Shown here piece by piece: positions 19,610 through 28,410 of a stretch of DNA of 64,000 bases. The stretch is from Parvibaculum sp. Its GTDB lineage: Bacteria > Pseudomonadota > Alphaproteobacteria > Parvibaculales > Parvibaculaceae. How positions within the stretch are numbered: position 1 is the first letter of the stretch; each line of letters begins with the position of its first letter. The stretch covers positions 62,001-126,000 of the forward strand of contig NZ_JAUYUS010000023.1 of NCBI RefSeq assembly GCF_030694575.1, read 5' to 3'. The notes beneath the pieces are model-generated. The model was not told where the DNA came from and did no database searches. It saw only the letters and a program-made list of their open reading frames with translations. Both the position numbers and the translations under genes were made by a program.

Positions 19610-19659
19610 AACTTGACCCCCATATCGCAAGTTCCGGCGGGCTCGAGGGTCCGGCCGCA

Positions 19660-19690
19660 GGCTGCCGCATTTTAGTCCGGCAGCCATTTT
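19660..19690 (+). terminator. Hairpin with short T-run just before proS
   Basis: GGCTGCCG (19660-19667) pairs perfectly with CGGCAGCC (19678-19685) across a 10-base loop and is followed by ATTTT. It probably ends the transcript of the exported protein gene. It also sits only 15 bases before the proS ATG, so it could act on proS expression. Confidence 0.55.
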
Positions 19691-19700
19691 CAGGGTCATC

Positions 19701-21020
19701 ATGCGCCTTTCCAGATATTTCCTGCCCACACTCAAGGAAAACCCCGCCGAGGCGCAGATCGCGTCGCACCGGCTGATGCTGCGCGCCGGCATGGTCCGGC
19801 AGACCGCAGCCGGCATCTATGTCTGGCTGCCGCTGGGCCTCGCCGTGCTCCGCAAGATCGAGGGCATCGTCCGCGACGAGCAGAAGCGGGCAGGGGCGAT
19901 CGAGCTTCTGATGCCGACCCTCCAGTCCGCCGATCTCTGGCGCCAGTCCGGCCGCTACGACGCCTACGGCCCCGAAATGCTCCGCATCGTCGACCGTCAC
20001 GAGCGCGACATGCTCTACGGCCCCACCAATGAGGAGATGATCACCGACATCTTCCGGGGCGCCGTCCGCTCCTACCGTGACCTGCCGCGCAATCTCTTCC
20101 ACATCCAGTGGAAGTTCCGCGACGAGATCCGCCCCCGCTTCGGCGTCATGCGCGGCCGTGAATTCCTGATGAAGGACGGCTACTCCTTCGACCTCGACGT
20201 CGAGGGCGCGCGGCGCGCCTATCGCAAGATGTTCGTCTCCTATCTCCGATCCTTCGCCCGCATGGGCCTCAAGGCGATCCCCATGGCCGCCGACACCGGC
20301 CCCATCGGCGGCGACATGAGCCATGAATTCATCATCCTCGCCGAGACGGGCGAGAGCGCCGTCTTCTGCCACCGCGATCTCGTGGACATGCCCGTCCCCG
20401 GCGACGACATCGACTACGAGGCGGACCTCACCCCCGTCATCGACGCCCGCACCACCCTCTACGCCGCCACCGACGAGAAGCACGACGCCGCGAAGTTCGA
20501 CGCCGACGTGCCGAAGGACAAGCAGCTCTCCGCCCGCGGCATCGAGGTCGGCCACATCTTCTTCTTCGGCACCAAATATTCGGAATCCATGGGCGCCCTC
20601 GTCACCGGCCCGGACGGCAAGGAAACGCCGGTCCAGATGGGCTCCTACGGCATCGGCGTCTCCCGCCTCGTCGGCGCCATCATCGAGGCGAGCCACGACG
20701 ACGCCGGCATCGTCTGGCCGGACGCCGTCGCGCCTTTCCAGGTCGGTCTCGTAAATTTGAAGTCCGGCGACGCCGAAACCGATGCCGCCTGCGAGAGCTT
20801 CTATGACAAGCTCACCGCCCGGGGCATCGACGTCCTCTACGACGACACGGACGAACGCGCGGGCGCCAAGTTCTCGAACATGGACCTGATCGGTCTCCCC
20901 TGGCAGCTCGTCGTCGGCCCGCGCGGCATCAAGTCCGGCACCGTCGAACTGAAGCGCCGCGCCACCGGCGAAAAAGAAGAACTGAGCCCCGAAGCCGCAC
21001 TGGCGAAAATCGCGGGGTGA
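19701..21020 (+). CDS. proS: Prolyl-tRNA synthetase, short alphaproteobacterial type
   Basis: This class II synthetase charges tRNA-Pro. The 439-residue protein has motif 1 region [14 protein letters not shown], the TNEE loop [10 protein letters not shown] near residue 109, motif 2 [16 protein letters not shown] and motif 3 [12 protein letters not shown]. The length is far below the roughly 570 residues of the E. coli enzyme, because the inserted Ala-editing domain is missing between motifs 2 and 3. This is the usual state in alphaproteobacteria and mitochondria. It is immediately upstream of lolC and likely co-transcribed with it. Confidence 0.96.
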   Translation: MRLSRYFLPTLKENPAEAQIASHRLMLRAGMVRQTAAGIYVWLPLGLAVLRKIEGIVRDEQKRAGAIELLMPTLQSADLWRQSGRYDAYGPEMLRIVDRHERDMLYGPTNEEMITDIFRGAVRSYRDLPRNLFHIQWKFRDEIRPRFGVMRGREFLMKDGYSFDLDVEGARRAYRKMFVSYLRSFARMGLKAIPMAADTGPIGGDMSHEFIILAETGESAVFCHRDLVDMPVPGDDIDYEADLTPVIDARTTLYAATDEKHDAAKFDADVPKDKQLSARGIEVGHIFFFGTKYSESMGALVTGPDGKETPVQMGSYGIGVSRLVGAIIEASHDDAGIVWPDAVAPFQVGLVNLKSGDAETDAACESFYDKLTARGIDVLYDDTDERAGAKFSNMDLIGLPWQLVVGPRGIKSGTVELKRRATGEKEELSPEAALAKIAG

Positions 21021-21040
21021 CCCGCCAGCAAGGACGGCAC

Positions 21041-22324
21041 ATGACGGACACGACAAGCAGAGCCCGCACCGGCAGCAGCCGCGCCTTCGGTGCCTTCGAA
21101 TGGCTGCTCGCGATGCGCTATCTCCGCGCCCGCCGCCGCGAGGGCTTCATCTCCGTCATCGCCGGCTTCTCCTTCGCCGGCATCATGCTCGGCGTCGCCA
21201 CCCTCATCATCGTCATGTCGGTGATGAACGGCTTCCGCACCGAGCTTCTCTCCCGCATCCTCGGGTTGAACGGCCACATGTTCGTGCGCGGCATCGGCGC
21301 CAGCATTACGGATTACGACGCCGTCGCCGAGCGCGTCCGTTCCGTTCCCGGCGTCATCAGCGTCATCCCGCTGGTCGATGGCCAGGTCATGGTGCAGAGC
21401 CCGCGCAATGCCGGCGGCGCGCTGGTGCGCGGCATGCGCGAACAGGACCTGAAAAGCCTTTCCGTCGTCGCCGACAACGTCACCATCGGCTCGCTCGACG
21501 GCCTCGACGAAGGCGGCGTCGCCATCGGCTTCCGCCTCGCGCAGAACATGGGCCTCACCGTCGGCGACAACATCACGCTGCTCTCGCCGCGCGGCGCCAT
21601 CACGCCCTTCGGCACAGCCCCCCGCGTCGCCTCCTTCCCGATCCGCGCCGTCTTCGAAATCGGCATGTCGGAATACGACGCCAGCTTCGTCTTCATGCCG
21701 CTCGACGAAGCGCGCGCCTTCTTCCGCACCTATGAAGGCGTCACCGCGCTCGAAATCCGCATCGGCAATCCCGACAGGGTGAAGGAACTGGTGCAGCCCA
21801 TCGCCAATGCCGCCGGTCCCTGTTGCGACGTCGTTACCTGGCAGCAGACCAATGAGAGCTTCTTCAGCGCCCTTCAGGTCGAGCGCAACGTGATGTTCCT
21901 CATCCTCACGCTCATCCTCATCGTCGCCGCGCTCAACATCATCTCCGGCCTCATCATGCTGGTGAAGGACAAGGGCAGGGACATCGCCGTCCTGCGCACC
22001 ATGGGCGCCACGCGCGGCGCCGTCATGCGCGCCTTCTTCATCTCTGGCGCGTCGATCGGCTGCGCCGGCACGCTGGCCGGCTTCCTGCTCGGCCTCGCCT
22101 TCTGCCTCAACATCGAGACGCTCCGCAAATTCCTCTCGGACCTCTCCGGCACCGAGCTCTTCTCGCCGGAAGTCTACTTCCTCACCCACATGCCGGCCGA
22201 GGTCGATCCGGGCGAGGTCGGCGCGGTCGTCGCCATGGCGCTCTTCCTGTCCTTCGCCGCCACGCTTTATCCCGCCTGGCGCGCCGCCTCGCTCGATCCG
22301 GTAGAGGCGCTGCGGTATGAATGA
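21041..22324 (+). CDS. lolC: Lipoprotein-releasing ABC transporter permease LolC/E
   Basis: This inner-membrane subunit extracts outer-membrane lipoproteins and passes them to LolA. The 427-residue protein has an N-terminal helix ([27 protein letters not shown]), a large periplasmic MacB-like domain, and three C-terminal helices with the FtsX signature ([30 protein letters not shown]; quoted in parts it spans residues 283-315). AAGGA before ATG 21041 sets the start. The GTG at 21017 overlapping proS is less likely. Only one permease gene is present next to lolD, so the complex is probably a homodimer of this subunit, as in many non-gamma proteobacteria. Confidence 0.93.
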   Translation: MTDTTSRARTGSSRAFGAFEWLLAMRYLRARRREGFISVIAGFSFAGIMLGVATLIIVMSVMNGFRTELLSRILGLNGHMFVRGIGASITDYDAVAERVRSVPGVISVIPLVDGQVMVQSPRNAGGALVRGMREQDLKSLSVVADNVTIGSLDGLDEGGVAIGFRLAQNMGLTVGDNITLLSPRGAITPFGTAPRVASFPIRAVFEIGMSEYDASFVFMPLDEARAFFRTYEGVTALEIRIGNPDRVKELVQPIANAAGPCCDVVTWQQTNESFFSALQVERNVMFLILTLILIVAALNIISGLIMLVKDKGRDIAVLRTMGATRGAVMRAFFISGASIGCAGTLAGFLLGLAFCLNIETLRKFLSDLSGTELFSPEVYFLTHMPAEVDPGEVGAVVAMALFLSFAATLYPAWRAASLDPVEALRYE

Positions 22325-23045
22325 GCGGACAATGAACAGCGATCCCGTCCTCGCCCTTCGCGGCATCACGCGCACCTATCGCCAGGGCGAGGAGGCGCTG
22401 CGCATTTTCGCCGGTGCCGATCTCGACATCTACGAGGGCCAGATCGTCGCGCTGGTCGGCCCCTCCGGCTCCGGCAAATCCTCGCTCCTCCACATCGCCG
22501 GCCTCCTCGAAGCGCCGAACGAGGGCGAGGTCTGGGTCGGTGGCGTCAACGGCGTTGCCTTGTCGGACACGCGCCGCACCGCCATGCGCCGCAGCCAGAT
22601 CGGCTTCGTCTACCAGTTCCACAACCTGCTGCCCGAATTCTCCGCCATCGAAAACGTGATCCTGCCGCAGATGATCGCAGGCGTCCCGAAGCGCGCCGCG
22701 CGCGACTTCGCGATGGACCTCCTGACGCGCATGGGCCTCGGCGACCGCGCCGATCATCGGCCTGCGGAGCTTTCCGGCGGCGAGCAGCAGCGCGTCGCCA
22801 TCGCCCGCGCGCTCGCGAACCGTCCCCGCGTCCTCCTCGCCGACGAGCCGACCGGCAATCTCGATCCGAAAACGGCCCGCATGGTCTTCGGCGAACTGAT
22901 GAACATCTGCCGCTCGGAAGGCGTCGCGGCTTTGGTCGCCACCCACAACCTCGACCTCGCCGGCCACATGGACCGCGTCGTCCTCCTCCACGAAGGCAAG
23001 CTCCACGAAGGCACCGACATAGCGGCCGCCTATCAGAGCTTGTGA
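22317..23045 (+). CDS. lolD: Lipoprotein-releasing ABC transporter ATP-binding protein
   Basis: This is the ATPase partner of LolC. The 242-residue protein shows Walker [10 protein letters not shown] near residue 50, Q-loop [12 protein letters not shown], signature [15 protein letters not shown] near residue 153, Walker [14 protein letters not shown] and H-loop ATHNLDLA. The QFHNLLPEF tract is typical of LolD within the MacB-like ATPases. The ATG at 22317 overlaps the end of lolC by eight bases. An internal ATG at 22332 is possible. Translational coupling with lolC is likely. Confidence 0.95.
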   Translation: MNERTMNSDPVLALRGITRTYRQGEEALRIFAGADLDIYEGQIVALVGPSGSGKSSLLHIAGLLEAPNEGEVWVGGVNGVALSDTRRTAMRRSQIGFVYQFHNLLPEFSAIENVILPQMIAGVPKRAARDFAMDLLTRMGLGDRADHRPAELSGGEQQRVAIARALANRPRVLLADEPTGNLDPKTARMVFGELMNICRSEGVAALVATHNLDLAGHMDRVVLLHEGKLHEGTDIAAAYQSL

Positions 23046-23052
23046 ACTAAAG

Positions 23053-23116
23053 CCCTCTCCCCGTGGGGGAGAGGGAGGGGACCCGCCGAAGGCGGGGAGG
23101 GTGAGGGGGCACCCTC
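23053..23116. repeat. Intergenic hairpin repeat element, copy B
   Basis: CCCTCTCCCC (23053-23062) pairs with GGGGAGAGGG (23066-23075). A second hairpin follows, CCCGCC/GGCGGG (23082-23087 with 23091-23096), and the element closes with GGGTG-AGGGGG-CACCC. The closing module GGGTGAGGGGGCACCC is shared exactly with copy C at 23686-23726. It lies directly after lolD and may serve as its 3' end structure. Confidence 0.65.
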
Positions 23117-23133
23117 TCGGCAAGAACCCCGTC

Positions 23134-23604
23134 TTACCCCAGAAACGCTTCCAGCTTCTCTAGCGACCCCGTCCAGCCATGCGTATGGCCCGCCTTCGAC
23201 GCCTCGTCGAAAAGCTGCTCATGGATCAGCGTCAGCATCGTCGCCTCGCCCTCGTCCTTGAAGCGCACCGTCACCTGCGATGTCCGGTCCGGCGTCGTGT
23301 ACCAGGTCCATGAGAAGACGAGCTTCTCCCCCGGCACGACTTCCTTGTAGACGCCGTTCACTTCGTGCCGGTCGCCGGTATTCTCGATCATCGCGACATG
23401 GAAATGCCCGCCCACGCGGACATCGCATTCCGCCTCCGCCATGGTCACGTTCTCCGGCCCGAACCACTGCATGAGCTGCGCCGGGTCGGTCCACGCCGCA
23501 TAGACCCTGTCGCGCGGCGCATTGAACTTCCGCCTCATCATCAGGCTCGGCTTGGAAGACGTATCGGCGCCGGCAGCCGGCTGCTCTTGGGGGGAAGCGG
23601 TCAT
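23134..23604 (-). CDS. SRPBCC/AHSA1 domain protein
   Basis: This 156-residue protein of the START-like SRPBCC superfamily shares the fold of the Aha1 C-terminal domain and binds hydrophobic ligands in a central cavity. RKFNAPRDRVYAAWTDPAQLMQWFGP near residue 24 (quoted across two strands) and the end HTHGWTGSLEKLEAFLG are typical of the AHSA1 branch. Related genes often sit beside ArsR regulators; none is present here. A perfect palindrome CTTAAC-N6-GTTAAG lies 27 bases upstream of the ATG. The ribosome binding site is weak, and an upstream TTG at 23676 is not favoured. The substrate is unknown. Confidence 0.85.
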   Translation of the reverse strand: MTASPQEQPAAGADTSSKPSLMMRRKFNAPRDRVYAAWTDPAQLMQWFGPENVTMAEAECDVRVGGHFHVAMIENTGDRHEVNGVYKEVVPGEKLVFSWTWYTTPDRTSQVTVRFKDEGEATMLTLIHEQLFDEASKAGHTHGWTGSLEKLEAFLG

Positions 23605-23631
23605 GACATCGCTCGCACTGGTTACGGGAAG

Positions 23632-23649
23632 CTTAACTAAGAGGTTAAG
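23632..23649. promoter_or_regulatory. Palindrome CTTAAC-N6-GTTAAG, candidate operator
   Basis: CTTAAC (23632-23637) and GTTAAG (23644-23649) are perfect reverse complements separated by TAAGAG. The site is in the upstream region of the AHSA1-domain gene, where a repressor would act. The regulator is unknown. Confidence 0.45.
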
Positions 23650-23685
23650 TGTGCCGCCCGCTCGCGCGGCCGTCAAGCCACGGCT

Positions 23686-23726
23686 CCCTCTCCCCTCGGG
23701 GAAAGGGAAGGGTGAGGGGGCACCCC
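23686..23726. repeat. Intergenic hairpin repeat element, copy C (short form)
   Basis: CCCTCTCCCC-TC-GGGGAAAGGG is followed by AGGGTGAGGGGGCACCCC. It matches copy B but lacks the middle CCCGCC/GGCGGG hairpin. It lies between the AHSA1-domain gene and the dihydrofolate-reductase-like gene. Confidence 0.6.
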
Positions 23727-23768
23727 ACCCACAGAGTCACCCGGCACCCTCGAGATTTTCGCGCCTAC

Positions 23769-24299
23769 CTATGCGGGAACATAGATCAGCCTGATCACGT
23801 CTTCGCCCATGGGGTCGCTGGCCGCAAGGCGGAGCGGCGGTGGCTTGCCGGCGAAGAAGGGCGTGCCGCTGCCAAGCACCACGGGATGGAGATAGATCCG
23901 GTACTCGTCGATCAGGCCAAGCTCGGTCAGGCTTCGCGCCAGCTCCGGTCCGCCGACTTCGATCTCCCCGTCGAGCTCGGCTTTGAGCTTGCGTATCGCC
24001 GTCTCCAGGTCGCCCGCGACAAGCGTGGCGTTGGGGCCGACGGATTTCAGCGTGCGCGACACGACCCATTTCGGATTGCGCCGCCACGCCGCCGCGAACT
24101 CGCGCTCCGCCGCCTCCCACTCGGGATGCTCCTCGTCCCAATACCGCATGATCTCATACAGGTGACGGCCGTAGAGACTCCCCGTCAGGTCGCGCGTCTG
24201 CTCGATGAAGTGGCGGAAGAGCCCCGGGCCCGGCGCAAATCCCATGTGGTCGACATAGCCGTCCAGGGACTGGTTCATTCCGAAAACGATCTTCGCCAT
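23769..24299 (-). CDS. Dihydrofolate reductase family protein (RibD C-terminal-like)
   Basis: This 176-residue protein has the RibD/DHFR-like fold. The N-terminus IVFGMNQSLDGYVDHMGF and the core DGEIEVGGPELARSLTELGL followed by YLHPVVLGSGTPFF are the standard marks of the YyaP/YwjB-type branch. These proteins are predicted NAD(P)H-dependent reductases of unknown substrate and are not the housekeeping folate enzyme. The gene is transcribed in the same direction as the AHSA1-domain gene downstream, a pairing often seen in proteobacteria. The two may share regulation, but a repeat element lies between them. Confidence 0.85.
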   Translation of the reverse strand: MAKIVFGMNQSLDGYVDHMGFAPGPGLFRHFIEQTRDLTGSLYGRHLYEIMRYWDEEHPEWEAAEREFAAAWRRNPKWVVSRTLKSVGPNATLVAGDLETAIRKLKAELDGEIEVGGPELARSLTELGLIDEYRIYLHPVVLGSGTPFFAGKPPPLRLAASDPMGEDVIRLIYVPA

Positions 24300-24454
24300 G
24301 TCGCAAACTCTCCACCGCGGGTTTCCTCAGAATAACGGGCGCCGCCATCATGCAGAAGCGGAATTGGGCCTAATGGCGCCCCTTGACACGGGAGAACAAA
24401 CAGGCAACATTCCAGTCCGGAACATTTGATGAACATCCACTGGAGGGCTTCAAG

Positions 24455-24589
24455 ATGCGCGGTATCTGGAACAAGGCGGGCGGCACGTCGGATGGCTGGT
24501 TCAAGGACATCGCCGCCCTCATCTCCGTCGGCGCCTTCATCTGGGTCGTCAGCACCTGGACCGTCATCGCCCAAACCCTGATCGGCTAG
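24455..24589 (+). CDS. 44-residue single-helix membrane peptide
   Basis: This short ORF starts at ATG 24455, eight bases behind GGAGGG, an excellent ribosome binding site. The product is MRGIWNKAGGTSDGWFKDIA followed by a single hydrophobic helix (ALISVGAFIWVVSTWTVIAQTLIG region, residues 21-44). The pattern of a soluble N-terminus plus one helix is like many small inner-membrane proteins. It lies alone between two minus-strand genes and the plus-strand dnaE. No family is recognised. A chance ORF is possible, but the start signals and hydrophobic pattern favour a real gene. Confidence 0.55.
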   Translation: MRGIWNKAGGTSDGWFKDIAALISVGAFIWVVSTWTVIAQTLIG

Positions 24590-24607
24590 GGCGGCCTGAT
24601 CTTTCCT

Positions 24608-24663
24608 TCCCACCCTCCCCCTGTGGGAGGGTCAAACCGCTGCAAGCGGTTTGGGGAGGGGTC
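24608..24663. repeat. Intergenic double-hairpin repeat element, copy D
   Basis: CCCTCCC (24613-24619) pairs with GGGAGGG (24625-24631). A second palindrome AAACCGC/GCGGTTT (24634-24640 with 24646-24652) follows, then GGGGAGGGG. The order and outer sequences match copy A at 15571-15662, while the inner palindrome is completely different. It lies upstream of dnaE. Confidence 0.7.
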
Positions 24664-24769
24664 GCGGCGTCGCTTCTGGCCTCATGGCTGGACAGGGTTG
24701 TCCACAGCTTTGGGCCACCTCAGCCCACCCGCCGCGTGACTCTGAAGCAGGGGCATCCGAAAATGCCCC

Positions 24770-27700
24770 ATGCTCGACTCGCCCCCCAAATTCATCCACC
24801 TCCGCCTCCACTCGGCCTATTCGCTGCTGGAAGGCGCGATCCGCATCAAGGACATCCCCAAGCTCTGCAAGGCGAACGGCATGCCCGCCATCGCCCTCAC
24901 CGACACGGCCAATCTCTTCGGCGCGCTGGAGTTCTCCGAAACCCTCGCGAAGGAAGGCATCCAGCCGATCACCGGCTGCACGCTCCCCGTCCTCCTCGAC
25001 ACCCCGGACGAGCCGGCGCGCGGACCTGTAAGACGCGAGCCCTCCGGCAATCTCGCGCTCCTCGCCAAGGACGAGCGCGGCTACGAAAACCTGATGAAGC
25101 TCTCGAGCCTCGCCTTTCTCGGGCCGGACGCCGCCGAGCCCGCCCATGTCACGATGGAGAAGGTCGCCGAATTCCAGGAAGGCCTGATCTGCCTTACCGG
25201 CGGGCCGGACGGCCTCGTCAACCGCCTCCTTGAAGCCGGCCAGCCCGATGCCGCCGAAGAACTCCTGCTCCGCCTGAAACAGGTTTTCGGCGACCGCCTC
25301 TATGTCGAGCTTCAGCGTCACGACCTTCCCCGCGAGCAGATCGTGGAAGGCCCGCTGATCGACCTCGCCTACAAGCACGAGCTGCCCCTCGTCGCCACCA
25401 ACGAACCCTATTTCACGCGCGAGGCGGAATACGAAGCCCATGACGCGCTGATCTGCATCGCTGCCGGCGCCTATGTCGTCCAGTCGGACCGCCGCCGCCT
25501 CACGCCCCAGCATCGCTTCAAGTCGCAGGACGAGATGGCGGCCCTCTTCGCCGATCTGCCGGAAGCGATCGAGAACACTATCGAGATCGCGCGCCGCTGC
25601 GCCTATCGTCCGCGCACCCGCAATCCGATCCTGCCGAAATTCGCCGCCGGCACCAGCGAGGCGGACGAGCTGCGCCGTCAGGCGGAGGAGGGGCTCACCA
25701 TGCGCCTCGCAACGCTCGATGCCGTCGCGCCCGAGGAGGACTACCGCGCGCGCCTGCGCTTCGAGCTCGACGTCATCATCAAGATGGATTTCCCGGGCTA
25801 TTTCCTCATCGTTGCCGACTTCATCAAATGGGCGAAGGAGCAGGGTATTCCCGTCGGCCCCGGCCGCGGTTCGGGCGCGGGCTCCGTCGTCGCTTGGGCG
25901 CTCACCATCACCGACCTCGATCCCCTGCGCTTCGGCCTCCTCTTCGAACGTTTCCTGAACCCTGAGCGCGTCTCGATGCCCGACTTCGACATCGACTTCT
26001 GCCAGGACCGCCGCGACGAAGTGATCCGCTACGTGCAGGACCGCTACGGCAAGGACAAGGTCGCCCAGATCATCACCTTCGGAAAGCTGCAGGCCCGCGC
26101 CGTGCTGCGCGACGTCGGCCGCGTGCTGCAGATGCCCTACGGGCAGGTCGACCGTCTCTGCAAGCTGGTGCCGAACAATCCGGCCGCGCCGGTCACGCTC
26201 CCCGAAGCCATCAAGGGCGAGCCCCGCCTTCAGGAAGAACAGCGCGCCGACGAGACGGTGGCGAAGCTTCTCGAAATCGGCCAGAGCCTCGAAGGTCTCT
26301 ACCGCCACGCCTCGACCCATGCCGCCGGCGTCGTCATCGGCGACCGGCCGCTCGATGAACTCGTGCCGCTCTACCGCGACCCGCGCTCCGACATGCCGGT
26401 CACCCAGTTCAACATGAAATGGGTCGAGCCCGCCGGCCTCGTGAAATTCGACTTTCTCGGCCTGAAAACGCTCACCGTCCTGGACCGCGCGGTAAAGCTC
26501 CTCGCCCGCCGGGACATCCGGGTCGACCTGCTCAATCTTCCGTTGGCGGATGAAAAGACCTTTGCCATGCTCGGGCGGGGCGAGACGATCGGTGTGTTCC
26601 AGCTTGAAAGTTCGGGCATGCGCGATGTGCTGCGCAAGCTGGAGGCCGACCGCTTCGAGGACATCATCGCCCTTGTCGCCCTCTATCGTCCCGGCCCGAT
26701 GGACAACATCCCGTCCTATGTGAAGCGCAAGCACGGAACCGAAAGGCCGGATTACCTTCATCCGCTGCTTGAGCCCGTCCTGAAGGAGACGCACGGCGTC
26801 ATCATCTATCAGGAGCAGGTGATGCAGATCGCGCAGATCCTCTCCGGCTATTCGCTCGGCGAAGCCGATCTTCTGCGCCGCGCCATGGGCAAGAAGATCA
26901 AGGCCGAGATGGAGGCCCAGAAGGAGCGTTTCGTTACCGGCGCCGTCGCCAAGGAGATCGACAAGGCGCAGGCCGCGAGCATCTTCGAACTGGTCGACAA
27001 GTTCGCGGGCTACGGCTTCAACAAGTCGCACGCCGCCGCCTATGCGCTCGTCGCCTATCAGACCGCCTGGCTGAAGGCGAACCACCCGGTCGAGTTCCTT
27101 GCCGCTTCCATGAGCCTCGATCTCGGCAACACGGACAAGCTCGGCCTCTTCAAGCAGGAGGCGGAGCGCCTCGGCCTCAAGGTGCGGCGCCCTTGCATAA
27201 ACCGCTCCGAGGGCCTCTTCGGCGTTGCCGATGGCGAAATCCTCTATGCGCTCGCCGCCATCAAGAATGTCGGCCTTCAGGCGATGGAGCACATCGTGGA
27301 GGTTCGCCGCGAGGGCGGCCCCTTCCGCGACCTGTTCGATTTCGCGCGCCGCATCAATCCGCGCCTCATCAACAAGCGCACCTTTGAAAATCTGGCGCGG
27401 GCAGGGGCCTTCGATGCGCTGAACCCCAACCGCGCCCAAGTGCTCGCCGCCGCCGATCTCCTGCTCGGCACCGCGAACGTCGCCGCGCAGGAGCGCGAGA
27501 GCAAGCAGGTCGGCCTCTTCGGCGAGGAAAGCGGTGTCGCCGCCGCCCATCCGGCGCTCCCCGCCGTCGAGCCCTGGCTGCCGATGGAGCGCCTTACCGA
27601 GGAATTCAACGCCGTCGGCTTCTACCTCTCCGGCCACCCGCTGGACGATTACCGGACCGCGCTTCAGCGCGCGGGTGCCGTGACCTATGCGGAGCTGCTG

Positions 27701-28189
27701 GCCCAGACCTCGACGGCGGCGAAGATCGCCGGCACCGTCACCGCGAAGCAGGAGCGCAAATCCAAGAAGGGCAATCCCTTCGCCTTCCTCTCGCTGTCGG
27801 ACCCGACCGGCCAGTTCGAGATCGTCGTCTTCTCCGAAGTCCTCTCCCAGTCCCGCCAGCTCATGGAGCCGGGCAGTGCGGTCGTCGTCAATGTCGAGAT
27901 CGAGCGCATCGGCGATGAGGTGAAGCTCCGCGCCCAGTCGCTCCGCAGCGTCGACGAGGTCGTGAAGGACACCGGCGCCGGCCTCAAGATATTCATCGAG
28001 GATAAGTCCTCCATCGAGCCCCTGAAATCGCGTCTCGCCGAACGCGGCAAGGGCATCGTCTCCCTCGTCCTCATGACGGAGGGCGGAGGGGAGGTCGAAC
28101 TCAAATTGAAGGACCGCTACCGGGTCACTCCCCAGGTCCGCGGCGCGATAAAATCGGTCCCCGGCATCGTCGAGATTCAGGATATATGA
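24770..28189 (+). CDS. dnaE: DNA polymerase III subunit alpha
   Basis: This is the replicative DNA polymerase catalytic subunit, 1139 residues. The N-terminal PHP domain begins HLRLHSAYSLLEGAIRI. The catalytic aspartates lie in PDFDIDFCQDRRDEVIRYV near residue 405, and the fingers region includes GRGSGAGSVVAW. An internal clamp-binding motif QVGLFG near residue 912 matches the position of QADMF in E. coli. The C-terminal OB fold (KIAGTVTAKQERKSKKGNPF) binds single-stranded DNA. This is the housekeeping DnaE1 type, since the SOS-linked DnaE2 is normally beside imuA/imuB, absent here. The ribosome binding site is poor. Confidence 0.97.
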   Translation: MLDSPPKFIHLRLHSAYSLLEGAIRIKDIPKLCKANGMPAIALTDTANLFGALEFSETLAKEGIQPITGCTLPVLLDTPDEPARGPVRREPSGNLALLAKDERGYENLMKLSSLAFLGPDAAEPAHVTMEKVAEFQEGLICLTGGPDGLVNRLLEAGQPDAAEELLLRLKQVFGDRLYVELQRHDLPREQIVEGPLIDLAYKHELPLVATNEPYFTREAEYEAHDALICIAAGAYVVQSDRRRLTPQHRFKSQDEMAALFADLPEAIENTIEIARRCAYRPRTRNPILPKFAAGTSEADELRRQAEEGLTMRLATLDAVAPEEDYRARLRFELDVIIKMDFPGYFLIVADFIKWAKEQGIPVGPGRGSGAGSVVAWALTITDLDPLRFGLLFERFLNPERVSMPDFDIDFCQDRRDEVIRYVQDRYGKDKVAQIITFGKLQARAVLRDVGRVLQMPYGQVDRLCKLVPNNPAAPVTLPEAIKGEPRLQEEQRADETVAKLLEIGQSLEGLYRHASTHAAGVVIGDRPLDELVPLYRDPRSDMPVTQFNMKWVEPAGLVKFDFLGLKTLTVLDRAVKLLARRDIRVDLLNLPLADEKTFAMLGRGETIGVFQLESSGMRDVLRKLEADRFEDIIALVALYRPGPMDNIPSYVKRKHGTERPDYLHPLLEPVLKETHGVIIYQEQVMQIAQILSGYSLGEADLLRRAMGKKIKAEMEAQKERFVTGAVAKEIDKAQAASIFELVDKFAGYGFNKSHAAAYALVAYQTAWLKANHPVEFLAASMSLDLGNTDKLGLFKQEAERLGLKVRRPCINRSEGLFGVADGEILYALAAIKNVGLQAMEHIVEVRREGGPFRDLFDFARRINPRLINKRTFENLARAGAFDALNPNRAQVLAAADLLLGTANVAAQERESKQVGLFGEESGVAAAHPALPAVEPWLPMERLTEEFNAVGFYLSGHPLDDYRTALQRAGAVTYAELLAQTSTAAKIAGTVTAKQERKSKKGNPFAFLSLSDPTGQFEIVVFSEVLSQSRQLMEPGSAVVVNVEIERIGDEVKLRAQSLRSVDEVVKDTGAGLKIFIEDKSSIEPLKSRLAERGKGIVSLVLMTEGGGEVELKLKDRYRVTPQVRGAIKSVPGIVEIQDI

Positions 28190-28249
28190 CAGTTTGATTA
28201 CAGTTCGATGACAGCCGGTCGGGGATAACCGCCTAAGACGCTGTAACGC

Positions 28250-28278
28250 TTGCTTTTTCCCGCTTTTGAGCCTATCAA
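28250..28278 (+). promoter_or_regulatory. Candidate sigma-70 promoter for rpsB-tsf
   Basis: TTGCTT (28250-28255) and TATCAA (28273-28278) are separated by 17 bases and lie in the 221-base gap after dnaE. This would give an rpsB leader of about 125 bases. The assignment is by pattern only. Confidence 0.4.
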
Positions 28279-28410
28279 GGCGCCATTCCACACGCGGGGT
28301 TCGGCTCTCCCACTTCCTTTTATCAAGGAAAACATAGGGTTAGTCGGTCCGGTGCGACATTTGTCGTTCACTCCCCGCGGAGGTTCAACCGGAAAAGGAG
28401 CACAAGTGCC

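Noticed and set aside
23632-23649. CtrA site (TTAA-N7-TTAA) upstream of the AHSA1 gene
   Set aside because: Spacing between the TTAA elements is eight, not seven; the full inverted repeat explains the sequence better.
24632-28291. A 1219-codon antisense open frame opposite dnaE
   Set aside because: It is the shadow of a C-ending codon bias on dnaE; no start signal or family features.
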